A DNA stretch of 64,000 bases, taken from Chelonoidis abingdonii (lineage: Eukaryota > Chordata > Testudines > Testudinidae). The stretch is from positions 10,111,135-10,175,134 of the forward strand of contig NC_133782.1 in assembly GCF_003597395.2 (NCBI RefSeq). Direction: 5' to 3'. Below, one piece after another: positions 24,591 through 37,351 of the stretch. Each line of letters begins with the position of its first letter. Position 1 is the stretch's first letter. The notes under the pieces were generated by a model, which had not been told where the DNA came from, did not search any database, and was given only the letters and a program-made list of their open reading frames with translations. The position numbers were made by a program, and so were the translations under genes.

Positions 24591-24598
24591 GTGTAGAG

Positions 24599-25339
24599 AT
24601 TTATTTTGGACTTGTAGTTGGACCTTTTGTTACCCTGGAAGGAGACTGCACCCTTAACGGACCTGGCTACAGGACCAGGCCCTGGAAGACTGTCAGAAAA
24701 GGACTGTGCAAATGGCCATTAAGGGTGTCAGAGATGAGGATCTCACACAAAGCTGCCTTTGAGTATGAGAGGGTACCCAGGAGGTGAGGTTGCATTATAA
24801 TAGGACTACAATTTCCCTTAGGGCATTTGGGCTGGGCTGTAGCAGGTTCTTTTGAGCCTGACCCCAGTGTCACAGACACCACTGCTTGGAACTGTTGGAA
24901 GGCATTTGCTTTTTAATGGTGACCTATTTAAAGACTCCATTTGTCGTGTGTTAAAACTGTTGTGCTATTCAATGGAAGAGCAGAAAACTTGAGACAAACT
25001 AGCCATTACCACTCACACTAATTCCGTTAAAAAACAAGAAGATTATATGGTGGAGTAACTTCACGTCCTCTTCTATTAATTTTATATCAGCTGGAAAAAT
25101 TCATCACTTGGGGTTGAGTCTATTTTGGCCCATAACAATTAATCACAAAAGCATAAGTGAACTAGGAATGCTCAGCAGTGTTGTTCAAGTGTTTTTTTTG
25201 GCAACATCATTGTTGTTCAGGTTAATAAGAAACTCAGAAAACCAGTTAAAATGACAACTATCCTGGCAGGTGTGATTTGTAGATTAGACAACATAACCCC
25301 CAAAGCAACAGGACAAGCTAATTTATCACATATGTATGT
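24599..25339. other. Unique sequence, no gene seen
   Basis: No gene, RNA or repeat was recognised. Confidence 0.45.
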
Positions 25340-25433
25340 GGGTCAAATCCTCAGCTGGCGTAACTCAGCATAGCTTCATCTACTTCAATGCAGTTACGGT
25401 GACTTACACCAGCTGCCTATCTGCCCCATAATA
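25340..25433. repeat. Short palindromic MITE
   Basis: 'gggtcaaatcctcagctgg' at the left mirrors 'caccagctgcctatctgcccc' at the right, around 'catctacttcaatgcag'. I recognise it as a degenerate member of an amniote palindromic repeat with a GGATCCTCAGCTGGTGTAA-type arm. Confidence 0.6.
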
Positions 25434-26705
25434 CATCTGTGATAAGCAGCTATTTTACTCAGAAGAAGCTTTTCCCCTCTAAAGATAAAAGACTTGCTTT
25501 ATACATTTTTTCCTAAAAGGCTGTTGACATATTAGTTGAAAAGCCAACAACTGACTGAACCAAGCTCAGTATAATGTCATCATTTATACTTAGATTCGGA
25601 AACGTGTGCTGGGATTGAAGTTATTTTACTCCCACAGGGGTAACACTCTATTTTAAGTGCCCATTAACTAATCCTTAACAGCAGTGGAAAATCAGTGGAA
25701 ATACATATGATAGCTACATGAATACCAAGTGAATTCATGAAGATCGCTGCTGAATACAAAATTATTTCACTATAATAGGAACACTTGAACTAAAATATTG
25801 CTGAAGAAGTAGCTAGTCATAAAAAATAAGTATCCTTTGATAAGATTTCTTTGATGTCATACTGCTATATTCCAGGGGTGGATCTGCAGTTATATTATAA
25901 ACCCTATTTTCAGGGACTTATAATTTGGCTGTTAAAACTGGCTCCACCTGGGCAAAAACTTGGCAGTAATACATTTGTGGCCTGGGAGCAAATTTTGTTT
26001 TAATAGAATTTTTTTTCTAATGGCCATTTTAAAACTGAAATGCTGCATAAAATATGAAGACTCCAAGTGCATTTTGTGCAATTAATGTTTAATTGTTTTG
26101 GTTTTAAAATGAAATATGAGGAGTTTTTTTGAAATATTTGTTACTGCCTACTTACACTAAAGCTGTGTCAGTGAGCTTTTCAGTAAGGGCCTGGTCCTGT
26201 TCCCATTGAAATCAATGAAAGCAGAGTGTGACCCTAAGAGTCTTAGTACACAGACTAATGGCCAGATCCTATCTATTTACTTATATAGTCCCCAACACTG
26301 CAGCATCTGAGTGACTGTCCATTAATGGTCCTCAGCTCCCATTGGTTTAGGAACCTATATTAAATCTGCATATAGGAATCCATGGCTCGACTTTCAGAAG
26401 TACTGAGCTCTCCCATCTCGCAGAAAAGTTAAATCAGGCTACTGCTTGTTTTAAACAAGTGCTGAGTTAGGAACATAAATGCCAATGCAGGTGCCTAATT
26501 ATAGGCACTAAAACTTGAAAATGTGGTTCTCAATCAATGGAAATTGCAGGTGCACTGTGTCTTGAAGGATCAGATCTAGGTGAGTATTCATGCAATAAGT
26601 CCATTGACCCTATGTGGAAGCCAGAACTCCATCAGTGCGCTAACTGTGTAGGGAATGAGAGAGAGAGAATATAAGCAGAAAAAGAATGGGCCCACGCTCA
26701 TTGTG
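25434..26705. other. Mostly unique sequence
   Basis: Fragments of palindromic MITE-like sequence occur near 26186-26250 ('cccattgaaatcaatga') and 26390-26525 ('gtgcctaattataggcac'), but I could not delimit them. No gene was recognised. Confidence 0.4.
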
Positions 26706-27133
26706 ATGTGGAGAAAGTGGATAAGGAAAAGTTATTTACTTATTCCCATAATACAAGAACTTGGGGTCACCAAATGAAATTAATAGGCAGCAGATTTAAA
26801 ACAAATAAAAGGAAGTTCTTCTTCACGCAGCGCACAGTCAACGTGTGGAACTCCTTACCTGAGCTAGGACTATAACAGCGTTTAAAAGAGAACTGGATAC
26901 ATTCATGGTGGTTAAGTCCATAAATGGCTATTAGCCAGGATGGGTAAGGAATGGTGTCCCTAGCCTCTGTTTGTCAGAGGATGGAGATGGATGGCAGGAG
27001 AGAGATCACTTGATCATTGCCTGTTAGGTTCACTCCCTCTGGGGCACTTGGCATTGGCCGCTGTCAGTAGACATATACTGAGCTAGATGGACCTTTGGTC
27101 TGACCCAGTACAACCGTTCTTATGTTCTTATGC
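26706..27133 (+). mobile_element. CR1 LINE 3' end fragment
   Basis: The segment matches the 3' part of the CR1 copy at 36855-37350 in this window: 'ggggtcaccaaatgaaatta' then 'aataggcag', later 'cctagcctctgtttgtcag', 'tggggcacttggcattggcc' and 'gatggacctttggtctgac'. It ends in the tandem tail 'ttcttatgttcttatg', the typical CR1 3' end. Only the last coding codons and the UTR are present, so it is strongly 5'-truncated. Confidence 0.9.
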
Positions 27134-29124
27134 TCCATGCCCTGGAAGAGTGTACATGGTGCAGTTATTGAGTATATTCATCCTAGAATATAATGCATAG
27201 ACCAGATGATAAATACATTAGACACGGTAGCTAAATAACACATTGATTTAGAACAGGAGTACTTGTGGAACCTTAGATTTAGGAGTTTCTTTAACAGGAT
27301 GGTTGGGGTTTTCCATTAACCCACCCTGTTATCTGATCTCAGAATCCTCAAGGAGATTCTGACTGATTCCTCTTGGCATGCTGTGATTCATAAATATTAC
27401 CCTGGACACAAACCAGGTGAAATAACTGTATAGACACGGAGAACTAGACTTTGGCATGGAGAGGTCTCCGCAGGGAAACCCAAGTGATAGCCAGGTTTAG
27501 GATGTGGTTTATGATGTCTTGTTGTGGCAATCCTATTTATTTAGCTCTTGAGTGATGTAGACTGAGGAGCACTTTGTCCATTCAGATTTACTTATGGCTA
27601 AGTCCTGTATAAATGCTCCATGCCTACAGGAAATGGTCAGGGCCATGACTTGGAATGCGCCTTACAAAACTGGTTTGGTTAACAAATCATTGATAATACG
27701 CTGATGTGTATTCAAATTAATTCTTAAAATGGGGAGCTCTTTGGCTGACTTTAAGCAGAAGGAAACTATTGGAAAGAGACAACAGAGTATCGACCAATTT
27801 TATTTGAGGGTAGCACAGTAAGTGCTATTAAAGGACATTTTAAGTCCTGTTTTGCACACTCATATTTTACATATGTAACCGGTTGTGCTCACAAAGGATG
27901 GCATGCACCTGCAAATCAAGCACCTGATTTATGTACACAAATATAGGCTTTGCTCAAAAAAAAAAAAAAATTAAGGTTTGCTATTAGGGAGTCAGACAGT
28001 TCTGCTCCAAAAAGTGGTCTGGCAAAACCTAGAATACCTCACAGCTGACTGAAGATATTACTCTATAAAGGAATATGTGCATTATTAGTAGAATTGGGTT
28101 TCCTTTACAAAACAGCGAATTAGATGTGGCTGGGGATTTGGTTTGGCCTGCATTATCCATATATTCACATCGCAAGTAGAGGGCTGTTTTGGCAGGAATG
28201 AATGAGGATTAGGCTACAGAAGTATGGCCAGTAGGTAAGGACAGGCAATGTCTTTTCCTTAAGAGTTTGATGTATTCTGTTCAGTGACAGTGACTGACAC
28301 CTCCTGCTGGTTAACAGAGTCAAATCTTTTGTTTAGAGAATTCTCTACTTTGCAATTTATGTTATTTCCTTCCTTTTTATTTTTCTGCCTCAGGATGGAG
28401 ATGGAAGATATTCTGCAGACCTTTTCAGGGTCTTTTGTTTATTATTATGGCAAACCAGATAGGATTGTAAAATTAAATAGTAAATTGGGCAGTTACAGGT
28501 TTGATCTGTAGGAAGCCCATTTTAATCTGCAGCTTCTGAACAACTGGGAATCAAGCCAAGGGGCCAGATTTTCAAACAAGTTAGAGGAACAATTGTGAGA
28601 GAACTTTGCACGAATAATTGTAAACCTAAGATATTCAGAAAATCAGACACAAAATATACTGATAAGAAGCATCTCTAGTTCTGTGTGCCAATGGTCTGAC
28701 AAATGAAACACAAAGCAAAGCTGCATTTCTTAACCTTTCTAATTATATCTACCTGTTTAGCTGAAGGATTTTTGGAGAGGGGCTAGTGTCCAAGGTTTCT
28801 TGATCATGCACAAGATCACTTGAGTGTCCATGCTGACCAGGCTCTGGAAGACTTGGCCTGCTAGTAGCAGCTTTGGTTTCTCCTGCCAAAGCAGAGTCAG
28901 ATCTTTGCAGCAAAGGCTGCCTGGTTCCCTTGCAGACTTGCACAATGACCTTCCCTCAGCTATTGAATGGTTGACATTTATACTAACATGCTTGACTTGA
29001 ATGTTTATGTAAATGAAGCCACAATAAAGAAAGTCTACATGGATAGAAAAGAATTGTTGTCTATGACAGTCTAAATGTATTTATTTAGACATACAGAAAT
29101 CCTGAAAAGAGCACTTGATCTTCT
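27134..29124. other. Unique sequence, no gene seen
   Basis: No gene, RNA or clear repeat was recognised. An A-run lies at about 27957-27970. A partial 'ggccagattttcaaac' MITE-like word lies at 28562. Confidence 0.4.
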
Positions 29125-29335
29125 AGTAGCAGCTCGGACTCCAACCAGGCCGCTAGATTGTGTACCTGACCAAAAAAGATAGATGCACACCATCAATCAA
29201 AAGGGCTGCAATAGTTCTTGCATGATGCTCCAGTTGCTTCTCCCAGCCAACTAACCTCACTTTAGCCTTGTCTGGATTGAGACTCATCCAGCTAGCTCTC
29301 CTCTATGTGCCAATCTCACCCAGATGCTGAGTAAA
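29125..29335 (-). pseudogene. L2-like LINE reverse transcriptase fragment
   Basis: On the minus strand the frame near 29290-29230 reads 'MSLNPDKAKVRLVG', close to the 'LNPDKTEVLLVG' motif that follows the catalytic box in L2-type LINE reverse transcriptases. It continues 'QLEHHARTIAALLIDGVHL'. Upstream codons ('DFTQHLGEIGT') end in a stop. It is a short dead fragment. The family call rests on one motif. Confidence 0.45.
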
Positions 29336-30464
29336 ATCATTGTTTTGGCTTGATGAGCCTGCTTTCAAACTGAAGCTGATATTCCAGTTAAAAGATTTCA
29401 TGTTCCTGTAGATCAAGATTTTGACAATTCAGGAGCATCAATGGAGCAACTAGAAAATGACTCAGTGCAATGACATCTGTACTCAATTTATGTCACTTAT
29501 GAAAAGGGACATGTATAAATCTGGTAGATTACAGGTTTAAAGATTTTTCTTTGTAGCAAGAATATGTATTAAATTCACTTTCTTGTTCTCCAGGACTCAG
29601 AGGAGGACTTCATTAATGTCACTTAAACATGAGAATATTACTATTTAGCTGGTTTATTAGTAGAGAACAATGTACATGGGAACAGAGCCCAAAGATCACT
29701 TGAAATAATTAAAAAGAGCAAAACATTCTTAATACCTCAGTGATCACTAAGGCATTTAGTTGGGTATTTTGCTTAAAAATGTATCAGAGCATTAACACTT
29801 CCTATGGTCTCCAGCTATAATACCATCTACAGCTCTGATGATGATGATGATTATTGTTACACACGTATATACTGTTCCTTTCACTATAGAACTGAGGAAC
29901 CATTGACAAAATTAAAATTCAAGCTAGGATATTGTCCCAAAATGAGGACTGTTCCTTGGGGATAAAAACTTCCAGCATGGACACCAGTGTCCAAGAGCAA
30001 TATAAAGAGTATGTAATGGAAAATGAAACTTGCAATGTGATCTAAGAGTGGGAAGAACTGCACTCTGCCAGCTGATCTGTGGGGATGACTTCCATAATGC
30101 ACAACCCACCATCTCATCTCGATCCCCTGCACATTTAACGCTAGATTTCACACCATTACTTATGTCTTGAGTCATTCCTTTACTATTTTCAGTCACTCGG
30201 TGGAGTGCAGGAAAGTAAACCTAGAAAAGGGATGACCTTTGGTCAAGATTTTTAGAAATAGGTACTGAAATGGGTCTCCTGAGGTAGAATGTACGAAAAT
30301 GCCTTTGTGACTTAAGAGTGCAAGTCTTAGATTGAAAGTCAGTGCTTATTTGCTTAAAACACTACTGGAAGGTGTTCTGATGCCACAGTGATAAGTGCAC
30401 TCTAAGAACCTATATAGAATAGAATAGAATTTGGGAGCAGTCTCAGTGGTTTTATTTTCAAAAA
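29336..30464. other. Unique sequence, no gene seen
   Basis: No gene, RNA or clear repeat was recognised. A short GAT run lies at about 29837-29852. Confidence 0.45.
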
Positions 30465-30472
30465 GTGCTGAG

Positions 30473-30880
30473 TAGAGCCGGGTGGAGGACAGAAATTTTG
30501 TTTTGTGAGGGATTTTGAGATTTTCAAATTTGTTTTCATTTAACTTGAAAATTTCAAAGGTTTCCATAAAAGAACATTTTAAAAAATCATTTTAGGTTGA
30601 TGAAAATGTTTTTTCAACAAAAATATTTTGATTTTACCTTTATAATTATATTTTAATCACATATATGATTAAAATATAATTCATGATTAAAATATAAATC
30701 AAAATGTTTCATTCCAAAACATAAAAACGGGACATTTTGACAATCAGAACTTTTTTCAGTTTTTCTCCTAAATGAAATTGCAGCAAATTCAATGTGATTT
30801 TGCCAAGTGCTTTGACTTTGACACCCTTTCACAAAAGTGTATTGTCCAGTTTTCTGCTGACGTTTTTCCAACCAGCCCCA
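30473..30880. mobile_element. 408-bp A/T-rich hAT-type element, perfect 8-bp target duplication
   Basis: The left end 'tagagccgggtggag' mirrors the right end 'ttccaaccagcccca'. Flanks are exactly 'gtgctgag' (30465-30472 and 30881-30888). The interior is A/T-rich with GAAAATTTT words and a small inverted pair 'tgattaaaatataa' / 'ttatattttaatca' around 30645-30690. No transposase frame is present. Confidence 0.85.
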
Positions 30881-30913
30881 GTGCTGAGCACTCAGCATAT
30901 CTAACTGAAGTCA

Positions 30914-31022
30914 GTGGCTAGGATTTTCAAATGGACATAGAAGAGTTAGGTGCCCAGCTCCCATTGAAAGGTAATGTGAGTTAAGCACCTATGTCCCCTA
31001 GATGCCTATAAGAATTTCAGCC
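30914..31022. repeat. Short inverted-end MITE
   Basis: 'ggctaggattttcaaatgg' at the left mirrors 'ctataagaatttcagcc' at the right. The interior carries 'taggtgcccagctccc' and 'gttaagcacctatg'. It appears related to 17209-17316. Confidence 0.5.
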
Positions 31023-31129
31023 AAAGGAAGTTATTGAGTGCACAGCACTTCTGAAAAAGCAGGACTCTGAATTAGGCATTTAAATACATCTCCTAGGTGC
31101 CTAACTTTAGACCTTCCGTTGTTTAAAAC

Positions 31130-31450
31130 CTTGGCCTCTATCTATTTCTCCCACTGTCTTCCTTTAAATTCCTCCTTAAAACTTTCCTCTGCCTACAAAA
31201 AAATTGACACAGTCTAGGGAGCTAGTGTTCTGAGACAGCTGCTTTTCATGCTGACCAGTACCAGCTCATTGCTCTCATTTGCTTCCCACATCTGTTCCTT
31301 GTATCCAACTGTCATATTGTCTTAGATATAAACTCCTTGAGCCAATAACTGTCTTTTTATTCTGTTTGCACAACACTTAGCAACCCGGAGGCCTGGCCTA
31401 TGAATGGCCTATGAATGGCCTACTGCAGTACAAAGAATACATAATTTACA
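31130..31450 (+). repeat. L2-like LINE 3' end
   Basis: 'tctatttctcccactgtctt' leads into 'ataaactccttgagcc', 'tgtctttttattctg' and 'gcacaacacttagcaa', which is the order of an L2/CR1-related LINE 3' end like those at 17317-18045. Inside it, the 11-bp unit 'ggcctatgaat' is repeated at 31395-31405 and 31406-31416 with a partial third copy. Confidence 0.5.
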
Positions 31451-32899
31451 TTGATCACATTTTGTGTTTTGTGGAGACTCTCTCGCCATAACGAGTGTGC
31501 AAGAAATCCATTACCAGTTCCTCCTACCTGTGTGAGCAGATGTTCCTTTGGATTATCTGTCAGTGCTTCTTTCTCTGAGCATTAAGGCACAGCTGACCTA
31601 AGATGGTGAGTGAAACATTTACCCTGAAAAAGGCAGTGTCTCCTTTTGACAGCTTTCCTGGCTGCCATATTCTCACACATCACATTTCAGCATGTGCATT
31701 CTTTACATTTCAGATAAATAAATATATTTCAGCAATCTTACTAGCACTTTACCATTTTTAAGAGATTTCTGTGCATTAAAACCACTGTCTGGCTCAAACC
31801 TTGTTAACAGCTTCTTTTTTATGGCCTCGTAAGCCCAGGCTGGGCAATTAAGAATTTTTGTTATTGTTGTTTATAGAGAACAATGATTCCATTCTCCTCT
31901 TTATACTGTATGTGTATATATTGCATGTGGTGCATTTTCTATAATTAAATTACCACATTGCTGTCAAACCAATTCTTTTATTCAATCATTCTATAACACA
32001 ACTCCTTTTAGTCTCTCTCTACTCATTTTTTAATTCAGGTGGAAATAGATATAGATCCTAAACAATTAGAAACAGGAGAAGCCAGATTGTGACTGAACTA
32101 GACAGTCTGAATTCTTTTGCATTCTTAGGCACAGCCAAAAGAGACTAAAAGAAACACAGTTGCCATATATTTATGATGTGTCATGAAAATGCTGTCCATC
32201 CTCATCTCATTGCTCAACCCTGCAAGGTGCTAAGCTGCTAATTCTGGTTACTTGCAGCACTACTTAAAACAGATTGTAGAAGAAGGCACTCAGCACCTAG
32301 CAGAACAGGGTCTGTATTCACCAAGGCCCTGAATCAAACCCCTGGAAGTGAATGGAAGGATTATGTTATGTTAGTTAAAATGTGTTCGCTAATATTATGT
32401 GATGCCCCATGTGCGTTGTCAGCATGGGGATAAGACCTGGGATCTATAGCTAAAAACATAAGTCTTTACTGCCATCTCTGTTAGGCAAGGCTGTAGCAGG
32501 CTCATTAACCTCTCTGTGTGACTCGGCCAACACTAGGGGTGGATAGAATGCTACTCTGAGTAAGCATGCGTCACCCTAACATGTTTTAAAACATGACTGT
32601 TTATCCTAATGTAGCCATGAGCTGAGTGGCAGGAGAATCTCTCAGTGGCCACTCCTGAAATTATTGCTCCCCATCACTACTGCTACTTCAAGCCCATAGA
32701 GGGCTTTCTACTGCCCCAAATCTCAGCAATCCTCAGGAACAGGGAAGGTCTGTGAAGCATAGGACCATGTTGCACAGATAGTGTAGAACCCAGAATTGAC
32801 ACTCAGAATTCAGAGATATACATGGCCTCTCCTTGGGCTTAAGTATTGGTGCTACACGTGCAGAGAATGTGAAATGATTCTTACATTGCATTCTTTGGT
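31451..32899. other. Unique sequence, no gene seen
   Basis: No gene, RNA or recognisable repeat was found. Confidence 0.45.
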
Positions 32900-33170
32900 A
32901 CTAGTCAATATTTGACTTGGATAACAGAGTGGAGAGTATGCTTATAAAATTTATGGATGACATCAAGCTGGGAGAAGTTGCAAGCACTTTGAAGAGCAGA
33001 ATTAGAATTCAAAATGAGCATGACAAATTGAAGAATTGGTCTGAAATCAATAAGATGAAATTCAGTAAAGACAAGTGCAAATTACAACAGTTAGGAAGGA
33101 AAAATCAAAGGCCCAACTACAAAATGGAGAACAAGTGACGAGGTGGTAGTACTGCTGAATAGGATCTGGG
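32900..33170 (+). pseudogene. CR1 reverse transcriptase fragment
   Basis: The plus-strand frame from 32917 reads 'ESMLIKFMDDIKLGEVAS' then 'KLKNWSEINKMKFSKDKC' and 'RKNQRPNYKM'. This is the CR1 palm region carrying the catalytic box, here FMDD where CR1 normally has FADD. It is an isolated fragment with no CR1 3' UTR following, so both ends are truncated. The substitution and early stop show decay. Confidence 0.85.
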
Positions 33171-33489
33171 GGTTACTTATAGTGAACTTAATTGCCATGA
33201 GAGAGTACTTAGCTAAAATCTCAGGCAGCCTTCATAAGGAAAATATTAAATCTGTAGTAGTCTCGTTATGCTTGGCTGATAGATATTCCCTGTTGTGTTC
33301 TGATTAAGTCTGTTTTTCCTGATATGTTTTCCTTTCACTGTTTATATTTTAATCCTGGGTTTGTCTTCAACCAGTTTTATTTAATTTGCCATTTCCCCCC
33401 CTTTCTTTTTCTTATTTCCTAGTGTTATCTCTGGTCTCTTATTCATCTTCCTAGATAGTGATACAGGCCCCCATGAATATGTTACCCTA
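33171..33489. other. Unclassified sequence
   Basis: No gene or clear repeat was recognised. The first 120 bases may be diverged LINE sequence that continues the fragment before it. Confidence 0.35.
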
Positions 33490-33722
33490 GGGCTTCACTC
33501 TCTATACTGTCTTTCCATTGAATACAGAGTTAAAATCAAGATCTCTTCCACATCAGGCAAAGCCTTCTATGGCATTGGCTCAAGCTACCTGAAAGATTAG
33601 GTCTCCCTCTGCAACCATGATCTCCTAACTCAAGAGCAATGGAACCGTCTACCACTACGTGAGATTCACGAGGGCATCAGACAAAATGTTCTCAGCAGCT
33701 GAACCAACATCATGAAATGCAC
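33490..33722. repeat. Possible old LINE fragment
   Basis: 'ccattgaatacagagttaaa' followed by 'gcaaagccttctatggcatt' and 'gctcaagctacctga' resembles the untranslated 3' region of L2-type LINEs. The resemblance is from memory and weak. Confidence 0.3.
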
Positions 33723-33947
33723 TACACAAGCCATAGGAAAGCCCATGGACTTTACCATTTTGGGAACAAAATCAAAACTTATTTTTTGCAATCTTCCGAT
33801 AACAACTATATTATTATTAACAAAAACAAAGACAACTACCGGCAAAAGAAAACAAATACTTTATTTCAATGGGATTGGGGAGGAAAAATTAGTGATATTT
33901 TGTTTACTTAATGCTTGATAAGATACTTCATACTTAATAAGGTACTT

Positions 33948-34021
33948 AGGGTGAAATCCTGGCCCTAGTGAAATTAATGGCTAAATTCCCATTGACTTCA
34001 GCAAAACCAGGATTTCACCCT
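33948..34021. repeat. Short palindromic MITE
   Basis: 'agggtgaaatcctggccc' is mirrored by 'accaggatttcaccct', with the core 'cccattgacttcagc' between them. It is a close relative of the copy at 14365. Confidence 0.7.
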
Positions 34022-34122
34022 CAGATTTTACAATGGTGGACACAGTATAATAACCTAGAGAGAGAGAGATTTTTGATTGTTTAGTAAATAGCTATATTTT
34101 CTTGACATATAGGGACAGATTG

Positions 34123-34230
34123 CAATATCCTTATTCACAATGCGTAATACCTTATTCCTTCAGTATTCCAACTGATTTCAGTGAGACTACTCAAGGACTA
34201 CAGTATGATTCAAGATGAGTAAGGGTATTG
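34123..34230. repeat. Short inverted-end MITE
   Basis: 'caatatccttattcac' on the left mirrors 'gatgagtaagggtattg' on the right, and the centre has 'tgatttcagtgagact'. It has no coding capacity. Confidence 0.5.
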
Positions 34231-35449
34231 TTAAGAGCTGATGTAAAGGGGAACATAAAGAAAGCCATTGGCAGAATACAACAATAGCAAGTTTTATTGG
34301 TTCTATAGCCATCTAGACAGACAGAGCATACTTGAAATAGGTCCCGTAGTCCAGCCCCTAAGATGAATCATTAAGATATCTCAAACCACCATACTGTTAT
34401 CTCATCGTCATTTTTCCTCCTCTCTGCATGTTAGAATGTGCACTTCTCTACTGTATCTATCACATTTTAATTTATTCTGAAGATTATTATGGTAGAGGAT
34501 GTAAATACAGTGTTTAAAATTAAAAACAAAAAAATCTTCACAGCTTCATTGCTGCTTCATAGTGTTCCAATTTCTATGAGTATTCCTTAGCACAAACCTT
34601 TCCTAATTTAGCCCTTAGTCTCCTCATTGTTTTTCATTTAGGTAGCAGAAGGCAAGATCTGTAGCAAACCAAGAATTAGAAACAAAATCATCTATGGTCA
34701 AAAAATACATTTCTCTGCAATTTACTTTCAGATGCAACATTGTGATACTGAATTCCTTGACTCATCTCGTTTCTTTTTTCTTCTTCATACTTATATTTTA
34801 GTATCCTCTGCACCTGTCAGTGGGGTTCACATAGTAGCACATATGTTTCTGGACTGGCCAGCTTGTCTCTTGCATTCCTTGTTGCTAATGCTGCTGCAGC
34901 GAGTAAATCTGGCTTTAAAACTCCATCCCCAGAATACCTCTGTGGGTGGGAGGTGGTGGAATCATTTATATAGGGAGGAGGTTAGCACCCTAAATTAAGG
35001 TAAAGGTGCTCCAGTGTAGTTCACCCCTCCCTCAGCCATTAATGCTGCTACTGCTTCTGTAATGAGGAAAGGTTGCTAGAGCTACTTAGATATCTAACTT
35101 CTTAATTTGTCTGCACACATTCCTGTTCTTATTTGCAAGCAATTGTGCATGGAACTTCTTTGTGAACAATTTCAGAGGCTGGGTTTTTTTGGAGGGTGGA
35201 GATTGGAGGAAGCCCTTAATTACTGTATCGGTTACAAGTAGTAAGAGGTTGGGGAGCAGAATGTGGGGATATAAATTCATTTCCTCCATCTCCCATCCCC
35301 GTCACTACTGTTTTCCAAGACTCCAATCCACTAAAGTGCTTAGGCATATGCTTAACATTAAAGCAAGTGAGTAGTCCCATTGAACTTGGAGTACAGGCAA
35401 CTCCCTCCCATTGGAGCCAACAGAATATTATTCTCACACGGGAACTGTC
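34231..35449. other. Mostly unique sequence
   Basis: No gene was recognised. A palindrome-type fragment with 'gtgcttaggcatatgctta' lies near 35336-35400. Confidence 0.4.
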
Positions 35450-36850
35450 CCAGATTGAGGTATCATTAGAGTCGTCTTTGGAACAAATTAATAAATTAAA
35501 CAGCAAATGAGTCACCAGGACCAGATGGTATTCACCCAAGAGTTCTGAAGGAACTCACATGTGAAATTGCAGAACTACTAACTTTAGTCTGTAACCTGTC
35601 ATTTAAATCAGCCTATGTACCAGATGACTGGAGGATAGCTAATGTGACACCAATTTTTAAAACAGGCTCCAGAGGTGATCCCTGCAAGTGCAGGCCTGTA
35701 AGCCGGACTTCAGTACCAGGCAAACTGGTTGAAACTATAATAAAGAACAATATTGTCAGACATATAGATGAACATAATTTGTTGATAGGGTGACCAGATG
35801 TCTGGTTTTTAAAGGGACAGTCCGGTGTTTTGGGACTTTTTCTTATATAGGCACCTATTACTCCTTACTCCCTGTCCTGTTTTTTTCACAGTTGCTATCT
35901 GGTAACCCTATTTGTGGAGGAAGAGTCAACATGGTTTTAGTAAAAGGAAATCATGTCTCACCAATCTACTAGAATTGTCTGAGGGGGTCAACAACATGTG
36001 GACCAAGGGGATCCAGTGGATATAGCATACTTAGATTTTCAGAAACCTTTGACAAGGTCCCTACTCAAAGGCTCTTATGCAAAGTAAGCTGCCATGGGAT
36101 AACAGGGAGAGTGCTCTTATGGATTGGTAACTGTTTAAAAGATAGGAAATGAAGGGTAGATATAAATGGTCAGTATTCAGAATGGAGAGAGGTAAATAGT
36201 AGTGTGCCCCAGGAATCTATTCTGGAACCAGTCTATTTAACATACTCATAAACAATCTGGAAAAAGGGGTAAACAGTGAGGTGGCAAAATTTGCGGATGA
36301 TAGAAAATTACTGAAGATAGTTAAGTCCCAGGCAGACGGCGAAGAGCTACAGAAGGAGCTCTCAAAACTGAGTGACTGGGTAACAAAATGGCAAATGAAA
36401 TTCAATGTTGATAAATGCAAAGTAACGCACATTGGAAAACATAATCCCAACTATAAAATGTGGGGTCTAAATTAGCTGTTAGCACTCAAGAAAGAGATCT
36501 TGGTGTCATCGTGGATGGTTCTCTGAAAACATCCACTCAACGTTCAGCAGCAGTCAAAGTGAACAGAATGCTGGGAATAATTAAGAAAGGGTTAGATAAT
36601 AGGACAAAAAATATCATGTTTTCTCTATATAAATCCATGGTACACCCGCATCGTGAATTCTGTGTGTAGATGTGGTTGCCCCATCTCAAAAAAATATATT
36701 GGAATTAGAAAAGGTTCAGAAAAGGGTAACAAAAATGATTAGGGGTATGAAACGGCTTCCATAAGAGGAGAGATTAATAAAACTGGGACTTTTCAGCTTG
36801 GAAAAGAGAGGGCTAAGGGGAGATATGATTGAGGTCTATAAAATCATGAC
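35450..36850 (+). pseudogene. CR1 ORF2 reverse transcriptase remnant
   Basis: In plus-strand order: 'PGPDGIHPRVLKELTCEIA' and 'DDWRIANVTPIFKTGS' (35520-35670), the MITE interruption, 'LFNILINNLEKGVNSEVAKF' with the catalytic box FADD (36281-36310), 'LSDWVTKWQMKFNVDKCKVT' (36367-36430), 'ERDLGVIVDGSLK' and 'NRMLGIIKKGLDNRTK' (36460-36615), then 'MVHPHREFCV' followed by a stop. Several frameshifts and stops break the frame. The catalytic FADD is intact even though the gene is dead. Confidence 0.9.
35786..35910. mobile_element. TAGGG-type hAT MITE, copy B, inside CR1
   Basis: Ends are 'tagggtgaccagatgtc' and 'atctggtaaccсta'-type (35897-35910). Flanks 'tttgttga' (35778-35785) and 'tttgtgga' (35911-35918) match 7/8 and both derive from the CR1 host sequence. 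Orientation is the same as copy A. Confidence 0.9.
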
Positions 36851-37164
36851 TGGTATGGAGAAAGTAGATAATGAAGTATTGTTTACTCCTTGCCATAACA
36901 AAAGAACTAGGGGTCACCAAATGAAATTAATAGGCAGTAGGTTTAAAACAATGCACAGTTAATCCATGGAACTCTTTGCCAGAGGATGTTGTGAAGGCCA
37001 AGACCATAACAGGGTTCAAAAAAGACCTAGATAAATTCATAGAGGACAGCCAGGATGGGCAGGAATGGTGTCTCTAGCCTCTCTTTGCCAGAAGCTGGGA
37101 ATGAGCGACAAGGGATGGATTACTTGATGATTGCCTGTTCTGTCCATTCTCTCTGGGGCACCTG

Positions 37165-37281
37165 TAGGGTAACCAGAGAGCAAGTGTGAAAAATTGGAGT
37201 GGGGGGTAATAGAAACCTATATAAGAAAAAGACCCAAAAATCAGGACCGTCCCTATAAAATCGAGACATCTGGTCACCCTA
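37165..37281. mobile_element. TAGGG-type hAT MITE, copy C, inside CR1
   Basis: Ends are 'tagggtaaccagagag' and 'catctggtcacccta', in the opposite orientation to copies A and B. Flanks are exactly 'ggcacctg' (37157-37164 and 37282-37289). The interior has the reversed family words 'aatcaggaccgtccctataa'. Confidence 0.93.
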
Positions 37282-37351
37282 GGCACCTGGCATTGGCCAC
37301 TGTCGGAAGACAGGTTACTGGGCTAGGTGGACCTTTGGTCTAACCCAGTAG

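Noticed and set aside
28284..28511. 75-codon frame ending in FVYYYGKPDRIVKL as a possible exon
   Set aside because: No clear acceptor and donor sites pair with the frame, and the sequence resembles no family I know.
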